From NCBI GenBank assembly GCA_033085395.1, contig JANQBS010000327.1, positions 1-39,669 on the forward strand: a stretch of DNA of 39,669 bases, given 5' to 3'. How positions within the stretch are numbered: the stretch's first letter is position 1; the number at the start of each line of letters is the position of its first letter. The notes under the pieces are model-generated. The model had not been told where the DNA came from and did no database searches. It saw only the letters and a list, made by a program, of their open reading frames with translations. Positions 25,640 to 34,160 of the stretch are shown piece after piece. The translations under genes and the position numbers were made by a program. Source of the DNA: Xanthoparmelia taractica (taxonomy: Eukaryota; Ascomycota; Lecanoromycetes; Lecanorales; Parmeliaceae).

Positions 25640-26605
25640 TCTTTTAGCTTCTATTCTTTAATCTTCTTACTACTACTCTTCTTCGTCTCGTAGACCTAGA
25701 TTACTAGATCTTAAGCGTTTATTATCTTAGCTTATATATCGAATCTAGTCTTATAATCGTGACTTATATTATTCTATCTTTTAAGTTAACTGCGTTTAGT
25801 CTTAAAAAGATCTCTTATACGACGTTTATAGCTAGCGTATTAACGTTTAATAATCTTTTCGAATTATACGCGTACTTTAGATCAATATCGATTTATCGCT
25901 TTCGCTTTATATCTATATTAATATTTTATTTCTTCCTTAAACGTGTTTCTCTTATAATTAATATAGCGAGATCTTATCTTTCTAAACGACGTTTTTTTAA
26001 TATATATAATAAGATTGTAATTTAAGAGTTCTTTATTAATTAACTATTATCTAGTCGAGTACGTATAGTCTTTATTATTCGCTATTATTTAATTATAAAT
26101 CGTTTTATAATAATAGAATTATTTAATAGCGATAAATTCTTATTCTCTAACGATATATATTTTCTCTTTTTACTCTTCTTGCTATTAAGTTTAGAAGTTC
26201 TTTAAAAAAACTCTAAATCGTATATCTACTTCGTCTTCTTTCGCTCGCGAAAAGAGGTTCTTAAGAGATACGAGATCGTTAGATCTTTATCGTTTTACGA
26301 TTAATAGAATTTTAGCGTTATTCGAGAGTTAATTAAAAGTATATTTAATTATAACTTTATTAAATAGATATTAAGAGTACGTATATTCTTCTCTAATATA
26401 GTCTTAATAGATATATACTTTATAAAGAATATCTAACTTGCTAATAAGAGAGCGACTTCAGACAATAGCTAATTGTTCTCTCGAAGCTACTTTATAGGCC
26501 TTATATTTAATATAGTAATACCTAGAGTAGTATTTTATTACTGGTCTATGATCGATATAAGAATAAGAAATACAAGGTAAATATTAAGGAGGAGATAAAC
26601 GAATA
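25640..26605 (+). pseudogene. Decayed reading frame, family unknown
   Basis: One + frame stays in register from about 25,681 to about 26,560, interrupted by only a few TAA/TAG codons at likely former Gln positions. The uninterrupted part alone is about 88 codons (from 25,759). It contains KLTAFSLKKISYTTFIASVL, later LFRS-type basic segments, and near 26,450 RATSDNS*LFSREATL*AL. The persistence of one frame over about 290 codons argues that it once encoded a protein. No domain was recognised. It ends close to the insertion site of the MITE at 26,614. Confidence 0.4.
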
Positions 26606-26613
26606 TATAAATA

Positions 26614-26888
26614 TACGGGTCGGAAAGGTGTGGTATCTGTTGAACATAGTCGTTTTCAACTTTTTTTAACTTTTTTTAAAAAATTATATCTTTTTAATCT
26701 ATTTATAGAATTTTATAGTTATATAAGCGTTCGCTTAAATCTTTTACGTATTTTTAGAATATAAAAAAATATTACGTAATATATTTATTAAAAACCCAAT
26801 GGGAGTATGGGATATCCTATACCTTTCGGTATGGTATTCGAAAAACTGGTCCCATACCATCAAATATACCACACCTTTCCGACTCGTA
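26614..26888 (+). mobile_element. hAT-like MITE, copy 3
   Basis: This 275-bp copy is the best preserved. Its terminal inverted repeats match at 22 of 23 positions (TACGGGTCGGAAAGGTG against TACGAGTCGGAAAGGTG read inward). The flanking 8-bp duplication TATAAATA (26,606-26,613 and 26,889-26,896) is perfect. CpA and TpG are kept at many sites, for example CCAATGGGAGTATGGGATAT, so it has hardly been touched by RIP. It marks the border between the AT-rich block on its left and the gene island on its right. Confidence 0.93.
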
Positions 26889-26896
26889 TATAAATA

Positions 26897-27240
26897 TATT
26901 AATTATATGCCGATTTTCTATCTAGAAGGACGTTGAATTAAGTAGCTACGCTAAGGCTCAAAGAAGTAACTGAGCTTATAAAGACGATTTTCATAATATG
27001 AAAACCGTTTTTATAAGATGAACTATGGGCGAGACTAGATACTACTCTATGCGGTTAGAAGGCTAAGTTATTTCCTAATTGGGTTATGAAAAATGGTATG
27101 AAAACGGTTGCTAAACCTCCCTATTATCTCTACGTCAAGATTGCATATTAGCATTGGACATCAATTAGAGTCTCTTCTCCTCCCTCCTCCATCTCTTTCC
27201 TCCTCCATCTCTTTTTGCACTACATGTTGAATCTACGCTA
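26897..27240 (+). promoter_or_regulatory. Putative promoter with CT-rich tract
   Basis: Base composition becomes normal here. A pyrimidine tract at 27,171-27,215 lies just upstream of the ankyrin gene and contains two perfect tandem copies of CCTCCTCCATCTCTTT (27,183-27,198 and 27,199-27,214). CT-rich stretches just upstream of the start are common in filamentous-fungal promoters, so this is the likely core promoter; that is inference from position. A small palindrome, TTTTCATAATATGAAAA, lies near 26,987-27,003. Confidence 0.45.
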
Positions 27241-28847
27241 ATGCTAAAAATATGTATCAGTCGGTTGAGTCGAAATCGGCAAAACTCACTAGAACGGAGT
27301 CTGGCCACTATTTCTCATAACATTTCCAGCTTTAGTGTGCAGCAGCATTTAGAGATAGCTGGTAGAATTCCAACCATAACCTTAGATTCTTTTCGTGCAG
27401 AGGAACGAGATGCTACTGACCTTTGTGCTGGGAATGCGTGTCTTGCCCAAAGCGACCACACGAAAACAGGCAACCCTCAGACGCACTCTGGAAGAAACAG
27501 GATCTGTCCTAGAGACGTTTGTAGGCACTATCCGCGCAACATCAACTACAACTCTACGGACACTAAGGCGACCGGGTGACCTCACACCTTACCCCGAACA
27601 AGACCAATACGAGCATAAGACATCCTTTACCATCTACCCAGCTCCATGGATGATCCGTCTAGGTATACGATATGGCCTCCGTCTCGGGTTTCTCTCCTCT
27701 TCTACTCAAGGATGGAAGAATACACTAAAGACCTTCTGCCCGGTACCTGACGATGCTCTAATTTTCGAGTTCTGTAGACAAGGGAACGTACCTGCCGTGA
27801 GGAGTTTGTTATCAGGAGGCCATGCTTCTGTCAGAGACACCAACTCTCAGGGACATACACCTCTGCATGTGAGTCTACAAGTGAGACCGACCCTACGTTG
27901 TTCCCTAAGCATTTTGGTTTGGGAAAGCGCCTAACTCTTGCCCAAGTTCGCTGCAAAGAACCATCATTCAGAGCTTTGCGCAATCCTTATGAGTGCTGGA
28001 GCAGACATGACCGCATGCACAGACAATGCACGGTAAACGAGCCTTTGTCCTGTAATTAACGCTGCAATGAACGTGATATACTAACCTGACAGTCAGGACT
28101 CCAATAATGCTCGCATCAGATAGAGCAGTATCCATAACCCCAGCCGTGCGATCCGAAGCCTTTGACACATTCCGCCTTTTGATCGATTCGATGGACTTCT
28201 CGGAGGAAAACGGCGACGGCTGGAGTGTTCTCGGAGATCTTTGTTTTTCCACGCGGGTATCTAGGAGTGCCATATGCGATCTCTCTAGCGATCTCTTGCT
28301 TTGGACGCTACATCAGTCGAGCTTTGAACTGAAAACCAATATCATTGAAGAAAGATACGCTGACCTGTTATACTGGACTCTGATGCTAGGACCTATGCTA
28401 GGTAAAGCATCTGACTTGCTTCTAAGTCTGGGTGGCGTTGGTGTTATTGATGCACCTCATGATAAAGATGGATATACTATACTTCACGAACGACTAGTCT
28501 ACGGGTGTATGCATGAGCTGAGCATATTAGTTGCAAGAGGCCCAGATCTCCATCGACTAGGCATCGACACCTGTTACACACCGTACAAAGAGTCACCAAC
28601 ATCTCTAGCAATGTACTCTTCACGAACGTTTACATATTGGCTAAATGCATTAGCCAGCGTTGATGTGGACCTTGAGAGCTTCATAGATCAAGAGCTAGAG
28701 CAGAATCTCGAGGTGCACCCTGGCTGGGAAAAGGAGACTCTGCGTGCTTTATTTGCACACGGTGATCGACCTGATCTTCATGTTGAGTACATCCAGGCTT
28801 GCAGCGATTGCCCCGGGAGTTTATATGATTTCAGTGTCACAGTATAA
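27241..28847 (+). CDS. Ankyrin-repeat protein, 5' part up to premature stop
   Basis: The gene probably encodes a cytoplasmic or nuclear protein-binding ankyrin protein. Exon 1 is clear from about 27,480 to 27,868. Intron 1 is 27,869-27,946 (GTGAGT donor, CTAAC branch site at 27,931, AAG acceptor), exon 2 is 27,947-28,032, and intron 2 is 28,033-28,096 (GTAAAC donor, CTAAC branch site at 28,081, TCAG acceptor). The last exon runs to a TAA at 28,845. Splicing joins ankyrin-type residues: DDALIFEFCRQGNVPAVRSL, then GHTPLH, FAAKNHHSELCAIL, SAGADMTACTDNAR and TPIMLAS. A weaker repeat, DKDGYTILHERL, comes near 28,465. The start is uncertain. A frame from 27,241 gives a plausible N-terminus but must shift near 27,465 to join the frame open from 27,395. 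Either the gene is frameshifted, or translation starts at 27,395. Specific function unknown. Confidence 0.65.
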
Positions 28848-29267
28848 CCTTATTGGCGACATTTACTCGATAAACTTAAAGAAAGGAGATACCATGAGGA
28901 TCCAGCCCCGCCGGGTCCGGAGGTCGCTGAAGAGGAAGACGCAGACCGCGGCAATGCTGGGGAAACTGTCAGTAGTAACTCGAGCGATCCGACTTATGAG
29001 CCGGACATTACTTGGAACGTGCCCCTTGTCAATCTCGAAGAGGTATCCGAATCGGAAGAAGATGGCAGCAAACAACGTACGACGGCGTCGTTACGATCGG
29101 ACTGCATGTATGACATGCACGAACTGGTATGTATAAAGTGCTGGCTCCACTACGAGGCAACTGGCACACGCCAAACGTCGCGTGTTCGGAAATTCGTTTT
29201 GCAAGATGCTAGCACCGATGAGGACTCGTCAGAGAACGAGTACTCACCGTTCCTCATCCACTCATAA
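28848..29267 (+). pseudogene. 3' part of the ankyrin gene, beyond the stop
   Basis: The frame that ends at TAA 28,845-28,847 continues directly for a further 140 codons to a TAA after 29,264. It reads PYWRHLLDKLKERRYHEDP, then an acidic Ser/Glu-rich linker (EEVSESEEDG near 29,037), then MYDMHELVCIKCWLHYEATG near 29,107, which has a paired Cys (C-x-x-C). The continuity and gene-like composition suggest that the stop replaced a Gln codon (CAA to TAA), the exact change RIP makes. An intron over the stop looks less likely, because no donor and acceptor pair of normal length removes it. The full protein would have had a C-terminal acidic and Cys-containing tail. Confidence 0.6.
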
Positions 29268-30271
29268 TTGTTGGGTCATCTCGGAAGCGCACACAGCGGG
29301 AAGGGCAACGCGTCAGTGTAACATTCCAGAGGTTCAGAACCATACTAACGAAGCGCGCCAGTAATTGGATAACATCTCTTTCTATTTGGGACCTACTTTG
29401 AATGAAAGTACGCTACTTTTGGTCATGTGCTACCCATCGCTGCGCACGTAGTGAGCGCAAAATAAACACTCGCTCGATTTGGTCGATATCGCAAACGCAA
29501 ATCTCGCCTAGGACAGTTTACAAAGGGCTACTCTCCTTGTACTACCTCCCTCCTTACCGCGCAACTAGCCGAGTCCTCCGTCTGAATATCATGTCCCGAG
29601 GTGCTCCATTCCAGCGCCCAACAATCGTTTTCGCAAATACTCATGTCTACTCATACTGTTGCTGAGAAAAATGGGCTATCCCAAAGCAAGTCAGTATGTA
29701 TTTGAGTGTCTATCTTGGATTCTATGACCCCGAAGGGTCGATGGTTTGGATGTTGTATGGGAATCTAATCATGTATTTTGGGCTTTTTGGGGTTGTGGGG
29801 TTGAAGATCGAGGCGAGTGCAGTATTTGAAGGGTTGGATGTGGTTATGGAATCCTTTGTTCAGGGCTGCACAAGCAAATTTTGTATATGGTGGAATCTCG
29901 TTTGGCACCACTATTTTCATCCAAGGGTCATGTTCACTGATTTATGGCACTCGCTTTAGCAATTGCTCTATTCTGCCATTCTTGGGACAAATAATCAAGC
30001 TAGCTTGTACCTCCTCTTAATACTTCCTTAATACCATCACGTATCTGTTAGGGAATGGATTTCCTATGGCGAAATGCGGCAGTGAGCTTCTTCATCCAAG
30101 GTGCCCTAAGTAGTTCCTTGGATAACGCTGCAGTGGCAATCTTTGCCTGGTCACAACAATTTGGCATAAAAGGAGGCTCACCAGCCGCCATTCAGATTAT
30201 TGAGACTAGACTATCGCTATCCACAGCATCGCTCCTACCACGCCCTGTCCCAACGACGACACCTTCCCGAT
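29268..30271. other. Intergenic, normal composition, no supported gene
   Basis: About 1 kb of ordinary base composition lies between the 3' ends of the two convergent genes. Short open frames at 29,402-29,665, 29,696-29,959, 29,817-30,020 and 30,055-30,384 lack recognisable domains, and the last runs antisense into the lipase gene. A T/G-rich patch at 29,770-29,805 contains three G runs (GGG, GGGG, GGGG). The sequence could be 3' untranslated DNA or an old, unrecognised gene remnant. Confidence 0.5.
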
Positions 30272-30475
30272 TCACTTACCCGGCACATGAGATGGCTGAG
30301 TCACAGACCCAAGATACCAATTCGCATCACCCTGCCGCGGAGCCTCCGGCCTGGCACAATTTAGCTCATAAGACCGATACTTAGCTTCCATCGCCCACCC
30401 CGCAAACCTATCTCCAATCCAATCCATCCACAATCGCTGCGAAGCCGGCAGAGCAGGCACGTGCGTGATGACAGA
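30272..30475 (-). pseudogene. C-terminal segment of the lipase in the shifted frame
   Basis: This frame on the - strand overlaps the end of the 385-codon frame and carries what is missing from it. It holds THVPALPASQRLWMDWIGDR, with the His expected to complete the Ser-Asp-His triad, then a segment with ELNCARPEAPRQGDANW, and a stop at 30,272-30,274. The change of frame falls near 30,465-30,480. No intron signals resolve it, so a one-base insertion or deletion is the simplest reading. Confidence 0.7.
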
Positions 30476-31565
30476 TGTTAGGCAATAAAGCGTATTCGAT
30501 CTGCGATGAGGACAGGGGCAGCTCCGCGGTCCTCTTGATCGCATTTTCGAGGACTGCGACGTTCAGTATTTGATCCGATTGGCCGTGGGTGATAAGCAGG
30601 GGACCTTTAATCGCTTTACCTCCGTTTGAGGTGAGGGCTAGGTATTGCTGAAGATGTGTATTCTGTTTCCAATCTGGTTTAAGAAGGGGGACTCCAGATG
30701 ATGATAGAAGCGCAATTGCACTGTCCATCGCAGCGCTCACGCGATGCACCATCTCGAGTCGCTTTTCGCCTTCGGGGGTAAGCAAGTCTGCAGGGCTGAA
30801 GTCGGGGAACGCGGAAGCGATCCCGGGACACATGGCCGTTATAAGGAGTTGGGGAATCTCCTTGTCTTCTTCGAGTGCGTTCGTGTAGGGTGAGACTGCG
30901 ACGGGTCCCAGATAGCCTGGGATCAATGTCGTAGCTGCTCTTTGCGCGACTGACCACGCCGCACCCCCTCCCTGAGAGTGGCCAATGACAACGAAGTTCA
31001 TTGACAATTCCGGGAACGCTTCCCGGGCTGCTGTGACTGAATGCACAACATCGTTGGCTTGGCTGGGAGAAGCATGATACTCGTGAACAATGGGTTGGCC
31101 GGAGGGGTGTTTCTTGACACCGAGCCCGGCGTAATCGGTAGCAACAACGACGTAACCTTGCAGTGCGATCTGATAGGGGGCTAAGAAGTGTTGCCAGAGA
31201 TTCTTGTGGTGAGAAGGAGCGGCGTTGGCATCGAGTCCGCTGGTGCCGTGAGCCCATGCGACAACCGGATAGCCGCCGTCTGGTTGGGATCGGGGTGAAT
31301 AAGGCCAAAGCACGAATGCTGACACAGGCACTTTTGTACCTCTAAGGGTCTCCGATTGATATACGAAGCGGGACAAGGCACAGCTTGGAGGTAACAAGTA
31401 TTTGGTCGTGTCCAAATTCTTATCTATCTTCAACAGCGTTCCTGCTGGAGCGTCCAAAGCTTCCTGAGGGGCATCGTAAAAGGGATCATTGACAACTGAA
31501 CCCTGCGCCCAATTTAATCTTTCGAACTCGAGAATTCCTCTTACATCATTTGGTACTTCATCCAT
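30408..31565 (-). CDS. Secretory-lipase-type alpha/beta hydrolase, frameshifted near the C-terminus
   Basis: The family (LIP, secretory lipases of fungi) hydrolyses triglycerides and other esters. The 385-codon frame shows an HGTSG segment at residues 106-110 that fits the oxyanion region, DYAGLG at 144-149 as in LIP enzymes, the nucleophile elbow GHSQGG with Ser197, and the acid-bearing loop HGQSDQ with Asp331. The start has A at -3 and G at +4, and no upstream in-frame signal sequence was found. The N-terminus has no hydrophobic stretch, so the product as read may be intracellular. After about residue 363 the frame leaves the family pattern and stops at 30,408. The expected histidine motif and tail continue in another frame (30,272-30,475). 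As it stands the enzyme lacks its catalytic His context and is probably inactive. A one-base sequencing error would give the same picture. Confidence 0.8.
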   Translation of the reverse strand: MDEVPNDVRGILEFERLNWAQGSVVNDPFYDAPQEALDAPAGTLLKIDKNLDTTKYLLPPSCALSRFVYQSETLRGTKVPVSAFVLWPYSPRSQPDGGYPVVAWAHGTSGLDANAAPSHHKNLWQHFLAPYQIALQGYVVVATDYAGLGVKKHPSGQPIVHEYHASPSQANDVVHSVTAAREAFPELSMNFVVIGHSQGGGAAWSVAQRAATTLIPGYLGPVAVSPYTNALEEDKEIPQLLITAMCPGIASAFPDFSPADLLTPEGEKRLEMVHRVSAAMDSAIALLSSSGVPLLKPDWKQNTHLQQYLALTSNGGKAIKGPLLITHGQSDQILNVAVLENAIKRTAELPLSSSQIEYALLPNICHHARACSAGFAAIVDGLDWR

Positions 31566-31810
31566 TATTTCGAGAGCAGCGATGGTGTCACTCCTCTAGA
31601 CAAGCGGGTACACCTTTGAAGGTGGAGACTACCTTAAGAGATACCGGAGAGATGCTTTTCCGCTGCCTGAGCACCCAGCATTGACTACCATAAAATGGTT
31701 ATTTTGTCCGGGGACCTCTGGGCTTGACGGATATGGTGGGTGTAGAACTCCGTCGTGCCTCAGCTAGGAGGGGTAGCATGGCTTATCCGGCCAGTAGATT
31801 AGTAAGCGGT
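31566..31810. other. Upstream region of the lipase gene
   Basis: This normal-composition sequence lies between the lipase start codon and the palindrome and must contain the lipase promoter. No TATA or CCAAT element could be called with confidence. A short open + frame beginning at 31,724 runs into the palindrome's left arm and has no recognisable domain. Confidence 0.4.
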
Positions 31811-32487
31811 TCTATCATATGTGTTGCATCACCCGTGGATTGTGCATGCCTATGGATCAGACGGATGGCCATGGAAATAGGTATGTCCCGATGGTCGTGT
31901 CATACCCATCTCATGGGCATTTTAAAAATTCCTTATTTTTTATTCCACTAAATAATTAATATAGATATTAAAAATCAAAAAAAAAAAAAATTTATTATTA
32001 ATTATTTATTTTATTTATATAATTTTAAATACTTGAAGTTTATTAAGATATAAAAAAGTTATTATTAAAAAAAGATTTTTTTCTATAGGGTTGAGATCTA
32101 GGGGTAGTAGCCCCCCGGAAGCCCTATAAAAAAATTTGAAGTTTTTAACGCTAATTTGTTATAGGGGTCGTAGAGACTATCACCCCCGAAACTTATGATC
32201 CCTATAAGAAAGAAAAACTTTTTTATTTCTTAATAAATTTAAAAACCTTTAAGTTATATATATATAATAAAGAATAAAGAATAATAATGTTTGATTGAAT
32301 TTTTAATATATATATTTATTAATTAGTGGAATTAAAAACAAGGAATATTTAAAATGCCCATGAGACGGGCGTGACACGACCATCTGGACATACCTATATC
32401 CATGGCCATTCGTCTGATCCACGGGTGTGACGGGATAGCGATGGCTATGCACGAACCACCGGGGTGATGCAACATATGCGATTGGAC
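31811..32487. repeat. Long palindrome / foldback element, ~677 bp
   Basis: The left arm (about 31,811-32,127) is the imperfect reverse complement of the right arm (about 32,160-32,487), around an axis near 32,144. The outer parts are GC-normal: GTTGCATCACCC, GGATCAGACG, GGCCATGGA and CATGGGCATTTTAAA on the left all reappear inverted on the right. The inner parts are AT-rich but still pair, ending in two GC cores at 32,083-32,127 and 32,160-32,207. Each core is bounded by CTATAGGG/CCCTATA-type words. The right arm carries about 26 extra bases near 32,425-32,450. The element could be a foldback transposon or two head-to-head copies of a small element. Transcription would give a ~300-bp hairpin RNA. 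Confidence 0.85.
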
Positions 32488-34030
32488 CGAGGGTCTGTAT
32501 GCAGGTAGCCTAAAGTCGCCTGCTCCTGTCTTATACGGTAGGTTTCTTGGTCGTCGAATGATCCTACGATCCTTCAGCCTTATAAAGCTGACGTCCATCT
32601 TTCACAAGGAAGTCCTTTGGTATTCCCTTATCAAGTTTCTAACTCTGTAATGTATACCCATCCAGCTACAGCGCGAGTATTCTGCATTTGCCCCTCGCAA
32701 ACCGGTAGTTGCTGCATATGCACTGCGAAGGCGATGCGTCCTCGATGGCTGGTAAGGCGATTGCTTAATACTATCCTCGCAGTTACATTGCCTCTTTTGA
32801 TGACAATGATGTGTGCGTCATGCCTGGAGACTCTAATAAGAGGACCATGTCAAATATCGCATGTGTAAGCGAAGAACATGGACCCTCCTATGTATTATCC
32901 ACGAAGAATCTCTGAAGGCGTGGGCAACTTTTTGATTACCTGTGGATCCTACAGTGCCGACCCGTTGACGGAGCCTGGAATTATAACTTGCAGGGCTCTT
33001 GTTCTCTCTAGAAGCCAGCTAGAGTGTATATTATTACCCAAGCCGGTGAGTCGAACAACATTGTTTCTTATGATAGGAGTCACGCCCGTTGAGAGTCGAT
33101 CGACAATAATAACCGCCATATCGGATTTTGCTTCGCTGCTTACCCCACCTTGATCCTATGGAAGATTCAAATGAGGTTGACTACGAAGATTGGCCTGAGC
33201 TATCTAATAGGGCTCGACATCTTGTGAGTGATACCTGTCCCGGAGAGTTCGCAAACTTTAGATTATGTTCATCCTCTTTCAGAGCTGGTGCGTGCTGCAT
33301 TCTTCGCACAGTCCTCAACTACCAGTCTCCACCCACGGACGGCACATGTAGCTTTTCTTGTTAAAACTACACTCAACCTATCAGTCTACGTTGCTGCCCA
33401 ATAGTAATAGACGGCGGCATAACCTCCTGGTCATTGAAGAACATAAGTCTGCGACTTGTATGCGATGCCGCACCAGCTAATCCAATTCTGCGCAGGTTCA
33501 AGGTGCAGATGGGCATCATAGCAGCCTGCGCTCCCACGCTTCTTCCAAGATAGAAATGGCTCCATGATGGTATGAAAAGACACAGTGTCCACAAGGGCCA
33601 TGCACTACTCACGGACAAGGTGCAGTCACCACCGTATAGCGGTGGAGCTACCATCGAGTGTTTTAAACTGTCACAAGCACAGCACCGCAATCATGGAACA
33701 GCTCCTGTCAGCACAATTTTCCAAACCGCCCCTGCCGTTCATTCAGAAATTAACCTGGGTTGACGTGGATGTAGGTGAGGAGCCTCAAAGCGCTGCGCGA
33801 GCTGTAGTCCTGCGAGCGAACCATAGCACTGATGTTTGCTTTGCTCGACGTTCTCCTAAGGAGATGTGCTAGACTAACGGTGGCTTCGACGTTGAAGCTG
33901 TAAGATATGGTTAGAGGTAGTGACGGCTTAGGAACTGAGAAAGGCGACAACGAATTTGGTAGCGACGGGCTATCAACCCGCTAATAACTTAGATAGTTTA
34001 CCGATAAACCAACACGGTTTTTGATCATAA
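32488..34030. other. Unassigned normal-composition DNA, possible decayed genes
   Basis: About 1.5 kb has ordinary composition but no recognised gene. Open + frames of 78-91 codons lie at 32,617-32,868, 32,878-33,153 and 33,128-33,364, and one of 105 codons on the - strand at 33,373-33,690. A possible spliced mini-gene starts at ATG 33,158, with a GTGAGT donor at 33,224 and a CTTTCAG acceptor ending at 33,282. It would encode only about 45 residues and lacks a clear branch site. A 59-codon + frame starts at 33,693 (MEQLLSAQFSKPPLPFIQKL). None has a recognisable domain. Fragmented fungal genes or chance frames are both possible. Confidence 0.4.
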
Positions 34031-34160
34031 CTAAAATGAAGATACGTTAGATCTCCCCTTCTCGAGAAGTTAAATAGTGGGACTATAGGTTAGTGTATTT
34101 TATAATCTAGCCGCTATTCGAGATATATACGTATATACGGGGAATACGTATCTTCGAGAG
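34031..34160 (+). other. Hairpin-closed ~120 bp segment, weakly 5S-like
   Basis: GAAGATACGT at 34,037-34,046 pairs with ACGTATCTTC ending at 34,155, which closes a segment of about 119 bases, close to the size of 5S rRNA. Inside, TCTCGAGAAGTTAA followed by GGTTAGT resembles the internal promoter region of eukaryotic 5S genes in order and spacing. However, the strong ascomycete 5S hallmarks are not visible, and AT-type mutations are frequent. It may be a decayed 5S gene, a 5S-derived SINE, or coincidence. It sits at the right border of the gene island. Confidence 0.22.

Noticed and set aside
27382..29075. Antisense open frames at 27,382-27,585, 27,968-28,273 and 28,863-29,075
   Set aside because: They lie opposite the exons of the ankyrin gene, whose splice sites and repeats fix the coding strand as +.
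29770..29805. G-quadruplex or telomere-like sequence
   Set aside because: There are only three clear G runs with uneven spacing and no repeat of a telomeric unit.
30679..31308. A 209-codon open frame on the - strand
   Set aside because: It is the lipase sequence read in another frame. The Arg/Ser-rich content reflects the host codons, and the conserved hydrolase motifs are in the 385-codon frame.
31163..31381. Short open frames of 60-66 codons on both strands within the lipase gene
   Set aside because: They overlap the well-supported lipase frame and show no features of their own; they are shadows of it.
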